From Nitrospirota bacterium (GTDB lineage: Bacteria; Nitrospirota; Thermodesulfovibrionia; Thermodesulfovibrionales; Magnetobacteriaceae), in contig JADFYO010000010.1 of assembly GCA_015233015.1 (NCBI GenBank), positions 16,609 through 80,608 of the forward strand: a DNA stretch of 64,000 bases, in the 5' to 3' direction. The translations under genes and the position numbers were made by a program. The notes below the pieces were generated by a model that worked only from the letters and a program-made list of their open reading frames with translations, was not told the DNA's origin and searched no databases. Below are positions 36,817-46,444 of the stretch, piece by piece (within the stretch, counting starts at the first letter, position 1; the number at the start of each line of letters is the position of its first letter).

Positions 36817-39072
36817 GTGAAAAGATATTTATACCACATATTGATTTGTATAGGAGTAGTGCTTCTACTTGTACTAATATATAACAAGATGATATTTTCC
36901 AAAATCGTAACATTTAGTGATACTTTCTATTATCACAATGAGACATTGACTTCAATATGCAAAGACGACGCTTGTTTTAATACAACATACCTGGATGTGG
37001 ACCGCCAAGGTTCAGTTGGATCGAATCTATTTATACAAAGTTCGCCTTGGTGGGCATGCCTTGCGACGCTTGTACGATATACCGATTTCGCAAAGGCTCT
37101 TTTTTTATTAAACCATTTACTCGCTTTTTTATTGATAGTGTCTGGCGGTTACCTTTTCTTTAAAAAAGTATTAGATTTTAATGGCTATGCAATAGTTGTA
37201 GCTCTTATTGTTTATTTATTTAACACATATATATTAGTTTTACAAAATACCCATCTCTTGATTTATATAGCAGGTTCTACTACTTATATGCTATTATATC
37301 TAGTATATAGTAATCTCAATAGAAAGCGTATTTTGCATTTATATGGCATAGTCGTATTTATGACGATCTCTGCTATGGCTGATGTAAGGATTCTTTACAG
37401 TATTATTCTCTTTATATTATTACCCTTTGTAATATTGAATATCTCTAAAAATAAATATACTACATTAGTACGTTTTGCCTTTGCGGGCGTCATATTTGTT
37501 AGTTTTAATCTATTCTGGATGCTTTGCATATTCAACTACGATAGTGCTAATTATAGTGAGTTTAGCAGGAATTTCTTTAATAGTGGTGGTCAGACGTTAA
37601 AATATGTTTTGTCGTTATATTATTGCTTTTGGCCCGGGAATAACGCATCGCTGGCTGGAGGGACGTTATATGAAGTGCCATTCTATTATGTATTAATACC
37701 TTTATACGCTATTGCTGGTATATTTCTGCAAAGTAAAAAAAAGTGTATACTATGTTTTGCCTTAATATCAATCATAGGAATAACACTTGCTAAACTGGAT
37801 AATCCGCCGTTTGGTGAAATATATGTTTATCTTTGGAAGTATTTGCCAGGATTTAACGTATTCAGAGATTCATCGAAGTTCTATTTTATTATAGCCGTAG
37901 GATATTCTGTTTTAATCGGTGCCTTTATTGATTATATGTGGAAATATTTTAATAAGACTACCTACCAGATATTTGTTACCGTTGCTATAACATTAAGCAT
38001 TTCTCTACTGTTCTTATTTAATACCGTACCGCTAATTAGCGGGAAGATTGGCGGCTTGTTTATGGAACGTAATATTCCGGAAGATTATTTAAAACTTAAG
38101 AAATTTATATTAGCACAACCCAACTATTTTAGGATAATGTCCATTCCATCAGCGTCAAGATGGCTTATATCTACTGCTGAACATCCGGTTGTTAACTACC
38201 AAATAGTTGCGCGGCAACCATTCTGGTCACCAAATTGTGGGACAGCCCCCGCTAAATATCGCTATCGCGACTTCACAGGAGAAGTGGACATTCCCATTCC
38301 TGTAGATTGTGACAATGACAGTCGTCAAGACATTAAAATTATGTTAGAAATATTTACTGATAAATATGCAAAAGAATATTATGATATGGCATCAATCAAA
38401 TATATACTTATTCAAATTGGTCGCAGCAGTAAAGCAGATGTCGACGATGTGGATGCTGATTGGTTCTGGCGTCAGTTTCTGCCTAAAGATTATTTTATTA
38501 GGCAATTTAAAAATGACGCGAACTATGAACAAATTGATATTGGCACAAAAAACCTGATTATTATTGAAAATAAACAATATAAACCACACATTTATTTAAC
38601 AAATGACAGCGAGGATTCAAGCTATAAAAAGGTGAACTATTCTCCGGTAGACTATAAATATATAAAGTCAACGGAATATAAGATAAACCTTCGAAACATC
38701 AAAACCCCCGTCTTTCTTCATTTTTCCGATCAATATAATACAATGTGGAAAATTAGGGTTGGAGATTTTAGTTGGTTTAACGTATTAAAGGATAAGAATT
38801 ATTTTCTGCCAGATATATATCATTTTAGCAGTCGTCTAAATATGAATACCTTTTATATAGATCCTGAATTTATAAAAAAAGAGTATAAGAGTAATGTTAA
38901 ATTGAATTCCGATGGTTCTATGGATTTAGATATGACAATTTACTTTAGGCCACAAAGTTATAATTACATAGGAACAATAATCAGCGTGGGAGCGTTTTTA
39001 GCCGTAACATTATTCGTTATAATATATGAATTATACATTAGAAGACCGTCGATGCTAAGGAGGGGTGTATAA
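36817..39072 (+). CDS. Large polytopic membrane protein (GT-C/YfhO-like)
   Basis: This 751-residue protein has an N-terminal helix, an extracytoplasmic loop with FSDTFYYHNETLTSICKDDACF, about ten further helices up to residue 420, and a large soluble region (430-720) before a final helix near the C-terminus. The layout is that of YfhO-like and arabinosyltransferase-like GT-C membrane enzymes, though I do not find a decisive motif. GTG 36817 is the start; the ribosome-binding site is weak. It follows an IS3 relic, so it may be part of a separately acquired segment. It probably acts in assembly or decoration of the island's glycan at the outer face of the membrane. Confidence 0.6.
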   Translation: MKRYLYHILICIGVVLLLVLIYNKMIFSKIVTFSDTFYYHNETLTSICKDDACFNTTYLDVDRQGSVGSNLFIQSSPWWACLATLVRYTDFAKALFLLNHLLAFLLIVSGGYLFFKKVLDFNGYAIVVALIVYLFNTYILVLQNTHLLIYIAGSTTYMLLYLVYSNLNRKRILHLYGIVVFMTISAMADVRILYSIILFILLPFVILNISKNKYTTLVRFAFAGVIFVSFNLFWMLCIFNYDSANYSEFSRNFFNSGGQTLKYVLSLYYCFWPGNNASLAGGTLYEVPFYYVLIPLYAIAGIFLQSKKKCILCFALISIIGITLAKLDNPPFGEIYVYLWKYLPGFNVFRDSSKFYFIIAVGYSVLIGAFIDYMWKYFNKTTYQIFVTVAITLSISLLFLFNTVPLISGKIGGLFMERNIPEDYLKLKKFILAQPNYFRIMSIPSASRWLISTAEHPVVNYQIVARQPFWSPNCGTAPAKYRYRDFTGEVDIPIPVDCDNDSRQDIKIMLEIFTDKYAKEYYDMASIKYILIQIGRSSKADVDDVDADWFWRQFLPKDYFIRQFKNDANYEQIDIGTKNLIIIENKQYKPHIYLTNDSEDSSYKKVNYSPVDYKYIKSTEYKINLRNIKTPVFLHFSDQYNTMWKIRVGDFSWFNVLKDKNYFLPDIYHFSSRLNMNTFYIDPEFIKKEYKSNVKLNSDGSMDLDMTIYFRPQSYNYIGTIISVGAFLAVTLFVIIYELYIRRPSMLRRGV

Positions 39073-39387
39073 AACATAATTCCCTCCTATACGCCATATT
39101 GATGTGGCTTGGTTACCATCTCACTTATGGACTCCTTAATAAATGGAATTTTGCAATCAATGGGTAAACTTGCCATGTCAGTGTTTTGTTATAGATTAAA
39201 ATGAGCAGATAAAAAAAACAATAAAGAGGTATTTTATTACGAAATGGCAAAAGCGTGAAAGAGAAGGTTAGGGTGCATTTGGCACCAGAAATGAAGTGGA
39301 GATAGTGAAAGAAGCCAGAATGAAAATGGAGACTTTCGGAGCCTGGCAAAAAGCTGTGAATATGCTGCTCCAATATTCTTAAATTCC
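39073..39387. other. 315-bp gene-free stretch
   Basis: Only short, unsupported frames are visible. A purine-rich run (about 39240-39350) has no recognised signal. The downstream gene starts without a clear ribosome-binding site. Confidence 0.35.
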
Positions 39388-42114
39388 ATGTCCATCAAGA
39401 CAACTCTTAAAGCCATAACGGCATTACTAATTTTTACGTCGGTGTTGCACTGCCATTCTCTTGCCTATGCGCTTGCTCGCGAGACATTTATCTTAAAGGC
39501 ACGGGTTGAACTGAAAAAAGATGTTTATACAGTTGTGGCACAATCACTACCGATTCATTTGACCAGGGACAGGGTAGTGCCAGCGAATGGCGGAGGGGGG
39601 TGGATTGAGAAAGAAGGCAATTTGGTGTGGATTCCATGTGAAGGAAAATCATTTCTTAAAATTCCAATGGAGATTCCGGGACTCAAAGGCGGAAATATCG
39701 ACGCACAGGTGTTTCCTCGTGATTTTGATGAGTTATGGATTGAGTATAACGACATTAATCCTAAAAACCCTTGCAATATAGGCGTTAGCCTTAGTCTTAA
39801 TCCTTTAACTAAAAATAAAGAAGTATTAAGGCAGGACAACATTACTGCCATTACTATCAATGAACCCCTTGAGCTAACTGAGAACATTACTGAGAACATT
39901 ACTGAAAACATTATTGAAAACATCACTGAAAACATCGATGTGGCCCATTCGCAATGGAAGGTAAAGAACAAGATGTACAGTTTAAAGAGAGACCTCGGCC
40001 TTTCTTTTGATCAGGACTGGCGTTATGAACAGGACAACAAACACACGGTTATCGAAAGGCGGTTTCATAATCGCATCCCTCCCTTAGAGGTTATAGACCT
40101 TCAATTTTCTATTAGTACTAAGATCAAAGGTGTTAATCTAAAACTTGCATTCGAAAACAGGCCTAAGCCGGATGTAACTGTGCAGTGGGAACAGTTGCCA
40201 GTGGACGTTATTCATGCCGCTGATAAAACCATAGTACGCATTTGGATAGGAAAGTATGTAAGGAAGACTTTTCCAGGCAAGGAGGAGGCCTTTCTTGAGG
40301 AGCTGTTAGTACATATTGATAGTCAGGTTGACCAGGTTGTTAAAGCTCGTCCATTCAATATGCTTGTTTTTCAAAATAATATGGCGGGGAAAAATAACAA
40401 AAAAGATACGCATAAAGGGAAAAAACAAAACGCGACTATAGTACTGCCGACTGGAACAGTTAAATTAAACACCGGCATTAATAGGATTAAAGTGAATATA
40501 AAGGAGTTATCGGAACTCTATGCAAATGACAATGGAACCGCCCTTATTAAAGCGTTATTGTATGTGAATCCCTCTGATTCCAATAATTATGGCGGTGTTC
40601 GGCTTGCAGGAGTATGGGCAGTGAGGAACGATGCAGATGTAAGACCAATAGTTCTGTCAGTTATTGATAATATTACCAAAGATTTTGGAGGGCCATTTCT
40701 GAATCCTTCTTTAGACAATGAGCATGTCGAAGCTCTGAAGTTTTCAAGCTATTATTACTTTAATAAGTCCATTGATTGGAGAATATCTGATAAGAAATCC
40801 CCGATAGGTAAGGAAAGTTTAACCAGTAATGATAAAATATTACAGGACAACCATTTTGTTAAAATTATTGCGAATCGTATCACGTCCGATGATAATGAAC
40901 TCGCTATGGAAAAAGACAGGGATAATCGGTTAGAAATATTATGGCCAATCGACACAATCATCGATGAGGACACACGTTTTATCCTTCGGCTTTCCAGTGG
41001 TGATAAATTCGTGAAATCTGGGCTGATGGTCATAAAGTCCGGCACTGGAGATGAGTTCAGAAGGTTTTTCGAACCGAACAAGGCACTGGATCTAAAAGGT
41101 ATCGAGGGCAGGATAACCGAAATCAGTCTCAGGATGGAGTTATCTGAAGCCCCATTTTCTCTCGGACTGAAAGATGTGGCTTTGTTCAGGCCTGTTTCAC
41201 TTCTCCCCGCAGAGACGCTAAAGATGCAGCGCCCAATTTATGTTCGTGAACCTCTTAACGATGACAAGCTGCGTTCAATAGGTGAAGAAATGCAAAATTC
41301 TGCAATCCTAAATGTCGGCGGAAAAAATTTTTACCCGAGGGAAACAAAAGCTGATTTTGCCGGGGAACTGATATCCGGCGGAGCATGGTTGGATATAGGT
41401 ACAATTGCACTTGACAACACAACGGATTACATAAAAGTTCTTGATAATCCTTATCTAACGGTAACGTCAGTGATTGCAGAGCGGATTCTATCAACCGGGC
41501 AGCTTCATATGCCGAAATTTGAGAAACAGGAAAAAGTTCTCATGTCTCAATGGCCTAAAAGACTGCTCACAACAGGCCTATTGATATTCATCGTTGCGCC
41601 ACTTGCCCTTTTATGGCGTAAGGGTTATTGGCAGAGGCTATGGCAAAAGATAAAATACTTTATAGGGTTTATTCTGAGCTGTTTAAGGATAGTCAGAGAA
41701 AAAACATGGGCAAAACTGTTGCATGGCAATGTACATAAAATGATATTCTGGATATTATTGGGTGGCTTAATGTATTTTATTGGACTTATAACCAAATCGA
41801 TGGGAACTGATAGCCCTTTTTTCACTGTTGGCGGTATATCTGGTTTCATGGCGCTTAGGAGCCTGTTATGGTTAGTCCGTCCATGGATTTCAAAGCGATG
41901 GAGCGCAGCCGCTGAAAGAATTTACGAAGAGAGGGGCAATGTATGTATTCTCGGATTTATGGTAACCATTATAGGATGTGCAATATTGTTGACTTTAAAA
42001 AACGAGATTGTTGCTGGACAGCTTGCCATAATCGGGTATTACTGCCTCGTGGCCGGTACCACGCAAAAGGTGTGGCAAATGAGGAAAGAGGCTAAGTCCG
42101 TTGATGGAGACTAA
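39388..42114 (+). CDS. Unknown secreted/membrane protein with Sec signal and C-terminal membrane helices
   Basis: I do not recognise this 908-residue protein. It starts with a signal peptide (hydrophobic residues 8-25), has a long extracytoplasmic part of about 700 residues, and ends with four to five membrane helices (from about residue 728: LTTGLLIFIVAPLALLW, then near 758, 790, 855 and 880). A short repeat of TENI units (LTENITENITENIIENITEN, about nt 39870-39935) stands in a loop at residue 165. The next gene overlaps its end by 11 bases, so the two are co-translated. A role as a scaffold or sensor in the glycan or envelope pathway is a guess from context only. Confidence 0.7.
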   Translation: MSIKTTLKAITALLIFTSVLHCHSLAYALARETFILKARVELKKDVYTVVAQSLPIHLTRDRVVPANGGGGWIEKEGNLVWIPCEGKSFLKIPMEIPGLKGGNIDAQVFPRDFDELWIEYNDINPKNPCNIGVSLSLNPLTKNKEVLRQDNITAITINEPLELTENITENITENIIENITENIDVAHSQWKVKNKMYSLKRDLGLSFDQDWRYEQDNKHTVIERRFHNRIPPLEVIDLQFSISTKIKGVNLKLAFENRPKPDVTVQWEQLPVDVIHAADKTIVRIWIGKYVRKTFPGKEEAFLEELLVHIDSQVDQVVKARPFNMLVFQNNMAGKNNKKDTHKGKKQNATIVLPTGTVKLNTGINRIKVNIKELSELYANDNGTALIKALLYVNPSDSNNYGGVRLAGVWAVRNDADVRPIVLSVIDNITKDFGGPFLNPSLDNEHVEALKFSSYYYFNKSIDWRISDKKSPIGKESLTSNDKILQDNHFVKIIANRITSDDNELAMEKDRDNRLEILWPIDTIIDEDTRFILRLSSGDKFVKSGLMVIKSGTGDEFRRFFEPNKALDLKGIEGRITEISLRMELSEAPFSLGLKDVALFRPVSLLPAETLKMQRPIYVREPLNDDKLRSIGEEMQNSAILNVGGKNFYPRETKADFAGELISGGAWLDIGTIALDNTTDYIKVLDNPYLTVTSVIAERILSTGQLHMPKFEKQEKVLMSQWPKRLLTTGLLIFIVAPLALLWRKGYWQRLWQKIKYFIGFILSCLRIVREKTWAKLLHGNVHKMIFWILLGGLMYFIGLITKSMGTDSPFFTVGGISGFMALRSLLWLVRPWISKRWSAAAERIYEERGNVCILGFMVTIIGCAILLTLKNEIVAGQLAIIGYYCLVAGTTQKVWQMRKEAKSVDGD

Positions 42115-43654
42115 AGAATGCCGCCATAGCCTTTACATATTCGTAGCACTGACGCTTATACTATCAAGCCTTGCTATCTTCAAGTACGTTTCGTTACATT
42201 CCACTGTCTGTGACCTGGGGATATTTCTCTGGGTATTTTATAAAATGGGGGTTTACGGAAGGTGGCAGTTGTTTTCCTATGGTCACTTGCAGCCATTTTT
42301 AATACCCTTGTATCTATTTTTAAAGCTATTCCCCTCTAATTTAGTCCCCTATATAATTCTTTTTCTTCAGAGTGCTCTCCTTTCCTTACCTTCCATATGG
42401 CTTCTGCGCCGTTATGGTTATATGGCATTGGCAGGCTTCGTCCTCTACTTTCCCCTCTGGTATAATGCCCTTAATGATTTTCATATGGACCACATGGTCG
42501 TGCCGTTGCTGTTTGGATTCTTCCTTTTAGCTGAACAGAAAAAGATATGGCTGGCAGTTGTTTGTGCTTCATGCGTTGCCTTCGTCAAGGAACCATTCGC
42601 GTTACAGACGGCAGCTTGCGGCATCTATCTGATGATAGCTTCAAGAAAATTATTGGCCGGTACTTTCTTATTTCTTTTCGGCATCCTTTACTTTCACGCA
42701 GCGACTCGCTATATGATACCATACTTTACAACAGGAAGTAGTTTCCTCGATGCCCCGGCTTTTTCGTGGATGGGACACGGCGTCGGAGAAAAGTTGCTTT
42801 TTATTGTAAAACATCCTTTAACAATAATATCGGAAATATTTTCTAACACATTGAAAATTAAATACTTGATTGTCATATTTGGCGCGCTTTGTTTTATCCC
42901 TCTTTCAAGGCCAGCCATGTTGATTCCAGCAATTCCCATAATCGGAATTGCCCTGCTTTCCAGACACGATGCTTACTATTCCTTCACAAACCATTACACG
43001 GCCGGTCTTATTGCTCCATTTATAATGGCATTTATTAAGGGACTTCCAGCAGCTGAATCTTTATGGGAAAAGATGAGGTTGACAAAAAGAATGTTTATGC
43101 CGTTAGTCTTGACCATTTTAATATTGGGCAATATATGGTTTTCGCCTTCTTTTCTATACCGCTATTTCTGGATTCCCAAGCATTGGGAGCGACACTTTAC
43201 GGCATATATACCTACTGAAAGAGACGCCATAATAAAGGAAGCCATACTGTCCAATATTCCTTCAACCCCTGATATTTTGATCAGTACGCCAAACAATATC
43301 AATTGGGATTATCTTATATATCGCAGACAATTCCTTGTTTTTCCCCAAGGAGTAATGGACACTGCTGACGAGATAAATCCATCCGAATACAGTTTCCATG
43401 GTTTAATAAGCTTTATAATGCATGGACAGCAACCGCAGGTGAATATCGAAAAACTATCTGCCGATTATGCCGTTATCGATTCCAAAAGGCCTTATTTTGT
43501 CTTTGATAAAGGCTGTCAATGGCATTATGGAAAGTGTACTGATATAAATATGGAAGAAAGATTCCTTGGCTTAGTCAGGAAGGCAATGGAGAGATATGAT
43601 ATAATTTATGAAATGGACGGCTTGGTGATTCTAAAAAGAAAAACGTATGATTAG
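42104..43654 (+). CDS. DUF2079-like polytopic membrane protein
   Basis: This 516-residue protein has about ten membrane helices in the first 330 residues and a soluble C-terminal tail. The pattern CDLGIFLWVFYK, then YGHLQPFLIPLYLFLKLFPS and YNALNDFHMDHMVVPLL agrees with the DUF2079 family, membrane proteins of unknown function that look like GT-C enzymes. The ATG at 42104 (a TTG sits one codon earlier) overlaps the end of the previous gene, so the pair works together. It is the last intact gene of the glycan island. Confidence 0.7.
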   Translation: METKECRHSLYIFVALTLILSSLAIFKYVSLHSTVCDLGIFLWVFYKMGVYGRWQLFSYGHLQPFLIPLYLFLKLFPSNLVPYIILFLQSALLSLPSIWLLRRYGYMALAGFVLYFPLWYNALNDFHMDHMVVPLLFGFFLLAEQKKIWLAVVCASCVAFVKEPFALQTAACGIYLMIASRKLLAGTFLFLFGILYFHAATRYMIPYFTTGSSFLDAPAFSWMGHGVGEKLLFIVKHPLTIISEIFSNTLKIKYLIVIFGALCFIPLSRPAMLIPAIPIIGIALLSRHDAYYSFTNHYTAGLIAPFIMAFIKGLPAAESLWEKMRLTKRMFMPLVLTILILGNIWFSPSFLYRYFWIPKHWERHFTAYIPTERDAIIKEAILSNIPSTPDILISTPNNINWDYLIYRRQFLVFPQGVMDTADEINPSEYSFHGLISFIMHGQQPQVNIEKLSADYAVIDSKRPYFVFDKGCQWHYGKCTDINMEERFLGLVRKAMERYDIIYEMDGLVILKRKTYD

Positions 43655-43662
43655 TCCCAACA

Positions 43663-43830
43663 TGTTATCCCTCCACCGGTTGCTCCCATGCAGAGCCTGT
43701 CTACGTTTCTCCTGCTGAAGGTTGTGAATACACTTTGTCCATACCTCTACATCCTGAACCAGGCCCTGGCATTTTGAAAAAACTGATAAGGCATGCAAAT
43801 ATTTCCGTGGAGGAGTTTAATAACCTATAG
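43663..43830 (+). pseudogene. HicA-like toxin C-terminal fragment
   Basis: The frame ending with TAG at 43828-43830 reads GCSHAEPVYVSPAEGCEY, TLSIPLHPEPGPGILKKLI and RHANISVEEFNNL. The G-SH-x-x-Y-x-x-P block, the short strand and the final GILKKLIRHANISVEEF match the end of HicA/YcfA mRNA interferases. There is no start, and no HicB antitoxin is next to it, so it is a relic. The rest of 43655-43989 shows an inverted repeat GAGAATT/AATTCTC (43928-43934 and 43952-43958) and no gene. Confidence 0.45.
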
Positions 43831-43989
43831 GTTTCTTATCTTATCGGGAGGGTGTAAGGTCATTACAAAAAAAGTTGTCCTGCTTTCAAAAAGACTACCA
43901 TGTATGCCACAATAACCATAAGCAGAGGAGAATTACAATCTTAGGTTGGGCAATTCTCACATGTGCTTTTTGAAATCAGGAGGAGTATT

Positions 43990-44499
43990 ATGAAGAAATC
44001 TCTCTTGTCAGCTTTGACAGTCTTAGTGGTCGTGCTATCGGTTGGCGTCGTTTATGCCGCAACAATTACCTATAACATGCCTTATTTCCATACCGACCCA
44101 GCCAGTGTCGGATACTGTATCATAAGCAACTCCGTTGCTGACAACACCACAGACCTGACAGTGTCTTTTGTCGTATCCGCAGTTGGCAGGTCTTTAGGTA
44201 CCAAACCCTCCGGTACTGTTCATACCTTTACAAGACCTCTTGCAGCTCAAACGGCAAAACAATTCACACTCCTGGGAACAACAATCACTGATGACACAAA
44301 TACGTTTGATTTAGCGACTGACATATATGGCAGTGCCGCCAATACCGGTATTAACTTTAGTGGCAGGTTCACTTTCACCACAAGCGGGACTGCAACTTGT
44401 AAAGACGTGTTGATATCATGTTTCCAGGGAACTACGACTCCAAAAAGAAATATGGTTGGTTATTCGTGCTGGGACGGCACAAATATGCAAAGTTATTGA
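43990..44499 (+). CDS. Small secreted protein of unknown function
   Basis: This 169-residue protein starts with a clear signal peptide (MKKSLLSALTVLVVVLSVG, cleavage near VYA-AT). The mature part is rich in Thr, Ser and Asn with a beta-strand character, and contains three to four Cys (GYCI, ATCKDVLISC, YSCWD) that may form disulfides. It is preceded by AGGAGG 6 bases before the ATG at 43990 and followed by a strong terminator at 44536, so it is a single-gene unit. The composition suggests a surface or periplasmic protein. I do not recognise a family. Confidence 0.7.
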   Translation: MKKSLLSALTVLVVVLSVGVVYAATITYNMPYFHTDPASVGYCIISNSVADNTTDLTVSFVVSAVGRSLGTKPSGTVHTFTRPLAAQTAKQFTLLGTTITDDTNTFDLATDIYGSAANTGINFSGRFTFTTSGTATCKDVLISCFQGTTTPKRNMVGYSCWDGTNMQSY

Positions 44500-44535
44500 G
44501 ATATGTTTAACCTGCACAGATCTTAACTGTCTATA

Positions 44536-44560
44536 CTCCCTGCGGCGTCGCCGCAGGGAG
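44536..44560 (+). terminator. GC-rich terminator hairpin
   Basis: Perfect 11-bp inverted repeat CTCCCTGCGGC / GCCGCAGGGAG with a 3-base loop, 36 bases after the secreted-protein stop and before the convergent small gene, so it may serve both strands. There is no U-tract, only ATTATAAAG. Confidence 0.7.
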
Positions 44561-44625
44561 ATTATAAAGATGTTCCGCGTTGCTTTGGTCAAGCCTTTAA
44601 CGAAGTCGAAAGAAACCGCGCCGGC

Positions 44626-44955
44626 CTATTTGCCAATTTGACGGCTGACCGCGTTCTCCTGCTGATTAATGGCTTTTTGCTCCGCCTTTGTTATGTGTCC
44701 CCCGTTTTGTTTTGCCATATCGCGTTCTTCCTGACGGATTTGGCGGTCTTCTTTTTTAAGCTGCTTCGCTTTGGCAGGAGACATTTTCCCCTCTTTAACC
44801 TTCTCATTAATGCGCTTGTTCTGATTGTTGAGACGTTTGTTTACCTGTGCCCTGCGTGGGTGGTTCTTTTGCCATTGGTCTTCAGCCGTTGCAATGCCAG
44901 CAAAGGACGACACGAGCATTGCCAACGAAATAATTACGCTAAATACTCTCAACAT
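44626..44955 (-). CDS. Small secreted conserved protein with charged repeats
   Basis: This 109-residue protein has a signal peptide (residues 1-24, cleavage near ATA-ED), then a highly charged, Gln/Lys-rich helical part with DQWQKNHPRRAQVNKRL, NQNKRIN, GGHITKAEQ and NQQENAVSRQI. Very similar small periplasmic proteins occur in many proteobacteria and related groups without known function. The start follows AAGGAGGAA 8-10 bases upstream on the minus strand. It stands alone, convergent with the secreted gene to the left. Confidence 0.7.
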   Translation of the reverse strand: MLRVFSVIISLAMLVSSFAGIATAEDQWQKNHPRRAQVNKRLNNQNKRINEKVKEGKMSPAKAKQLKKEDRQIRQEERDMAKQNGGHITKAEQKAINQQENAVSRQIGK

Positions 44956-45117
44956 GGGGTTCCTCCTTATACTATTTGATTTGTAATCGCCCGCCCATAG
45001 GGACGTTTGGTTATGCCTCTTAATTATATCAAATCGGCGCTCTGATAAAAAAGTGCAAACTTATCGCCTGAACTGATGTGAGATAAAAATACCTACCAAG
45101 TGGTCTCTGTTTTATTG

Positions 45118-45123
45118 TATAAT
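45118..45123 (+). promoter_or_regulatory. Probable -10 element for serS
   Basis: TATAAT with an upstream TTG context, 15 bases before the serS start codon at 45139; the -35 region is weak, so the assignment is tentative. Confidence 0.35.
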
Positions 45124-45138
45124 AGCCCAGGAGGGTTA

Positions 45139-46425
45139 ATGCTCGATATAAGGTTTATACGTGAAAATACCGCCCTTGTAAAAGAGGCGCTTCAGAATAG
45201 AAACAGCACCATCGACATCGACGCTCTCCTCCAACTTGAGAACTCACGCCGGGGGCTTCAACAACAGGCAGATGAACTCAGAAGCAGACGAAACATCATC
45301 TCCGAGGAAATCGGTATGATGAAAAGGCTTCAGCTTAAACCGGACTACAACACAGACATGGTGAAAGATAAAACCGCTGAAGTCAATGAAATCGCAGAAG
45401 CATTAAAAGAGGCTGAAGATAAGTTGAAGTCAGTTGAAGAGAAAATTGCCTCTGTCACCATGATTATACCAAATATACCGCACGCAACCGTCCCCGTCGG
45501 CAAAGACGAGACCTGTAACGTCGAAATGAGAAAATGGGGCGAGCCGCGCCTGTTTGACTTCCAGCCGCTCAATCACTGGGACATCGCCAGGGCGCTAGAT
45601 ATTATAGACTTTGACAGGGCGGCCAAGATTGCCGGCGCGCGGTTTGCTATTATGAAGGGATACGGGGCGCGGCTTGAACGGGCGTTAATGAACTTCATGC
45701 TCGACCATAACGGCGCACGCGGTTACAAGGAAGTACTCCCTCCCATATTGGTCAATCGCGAGAGTATGACCGGCACGGGGCAGCTGCCAAAGTTTGCAGA
45801 GGAGTTGTTTCGCATTGCCGACCCGGAGTTTTATCTCGTGCCCACTGCCGAGGTACCCGTTACGAATATCCACGCGGGGGAAATCCTCAAAGAAGACGAA
45901 CTGCCGATTTACTATACCGCATATACGCCGTGTTTCAGACGCGAGGCCGGCTCCTACGGCAAGGACACAAGAGGGCTTATCAGACAGCACCAGTTCAATA
46001 AAGTTGAACTCGTCAAATTCGTCAAACCTGAGCACTCCTACGACGAGCTCGAGGGTCTGACCGCGGATGCCGAAGACATTCTCAGGCAGCTTGGCCTGCC
46101 ATACAGGGTAATGCTGCTTTGCACGGGCGACATAGGGTTTTCCGCCTCAAAAACATATGACATAGAGGTCTGGCTCCCAGGTCAGACGCGATACAGGGAA
46201 ATATCCTCATGCTCGAATTTTGAGGACTTTCAGGCGAGGCGCGCTAAAATACGCTTTAAACGGACAGACAAAAAAGGCACCGAATTCGTCCACACACTAA
46301 ACGGCTCAGGGCTTGCCATAGGAAGAACTGTGGCCGCTATTATAGAAAACTACCAGCAAAAAGACGGCTCCATAACAATACCCCAAGTCCTCAGGACTTA
46401 CATGGGCGCTGACGTTATAAAATAA
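45139..46425 (+). CDS. serS: Seryl-tRNA synthetase
   Basis: This 428-residue class II aminoacyl-tRNA synthetase has the N-terminal coiled-coil arm (residues 25-105, heptads of Leu and Glu/Lys) that holds tRNA-Ser, then the catalytic domain: motif 2 around [20 protein letters not shown] and motif 3 with [20 protein letters not shown]. It charges tRNA-Ser with serine. The ATG at 45139 has a good AGGAGGG just upstream; the extension from 45100 lacks one. Its length and motifs are normal. It is followed by the tetrapyrrole genes after 19 bases. Confidence 0.97.
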   Translation: MLDIRFIRENTALVKEALQNRNSTIDIDALLQLENSRRGLQQQADELRSRRNIISEEIGMMKRLQLKPDYNTDMVKDKTAEVNEIAEALKEAEDKLKSVEEKIASVTMIIPNIPHATVPVGKDETCNVEMRKWGEPRLFDFQPLNHWDIARALDIIDFDRAAKIAGARFAIMKGYGARLERALMNFMLDHNGARGYKEVLPPILVNRESMTGTGQLPKFAEELFRIADPEFYLVPTAEVPVTNIHAGEILKEDELPIYYTAYTPCFRREAGSYGKDTRGLIRQHQFNKVELVKFVKPEHSYDELEGLTADAEDILRQLGLPYRVMLLCTGDIGFSASKTYDIEVWLPGQTRYREISSCSNFEDFQARRAKIRFKRTDKKGTEFVHTLNGSGLAIGRTVAAIIENYQQKDGSITIPQVLRTYMGADVIK

Positions 46426-46444
46426 CCTAAGAAGGCGAGGCTAA

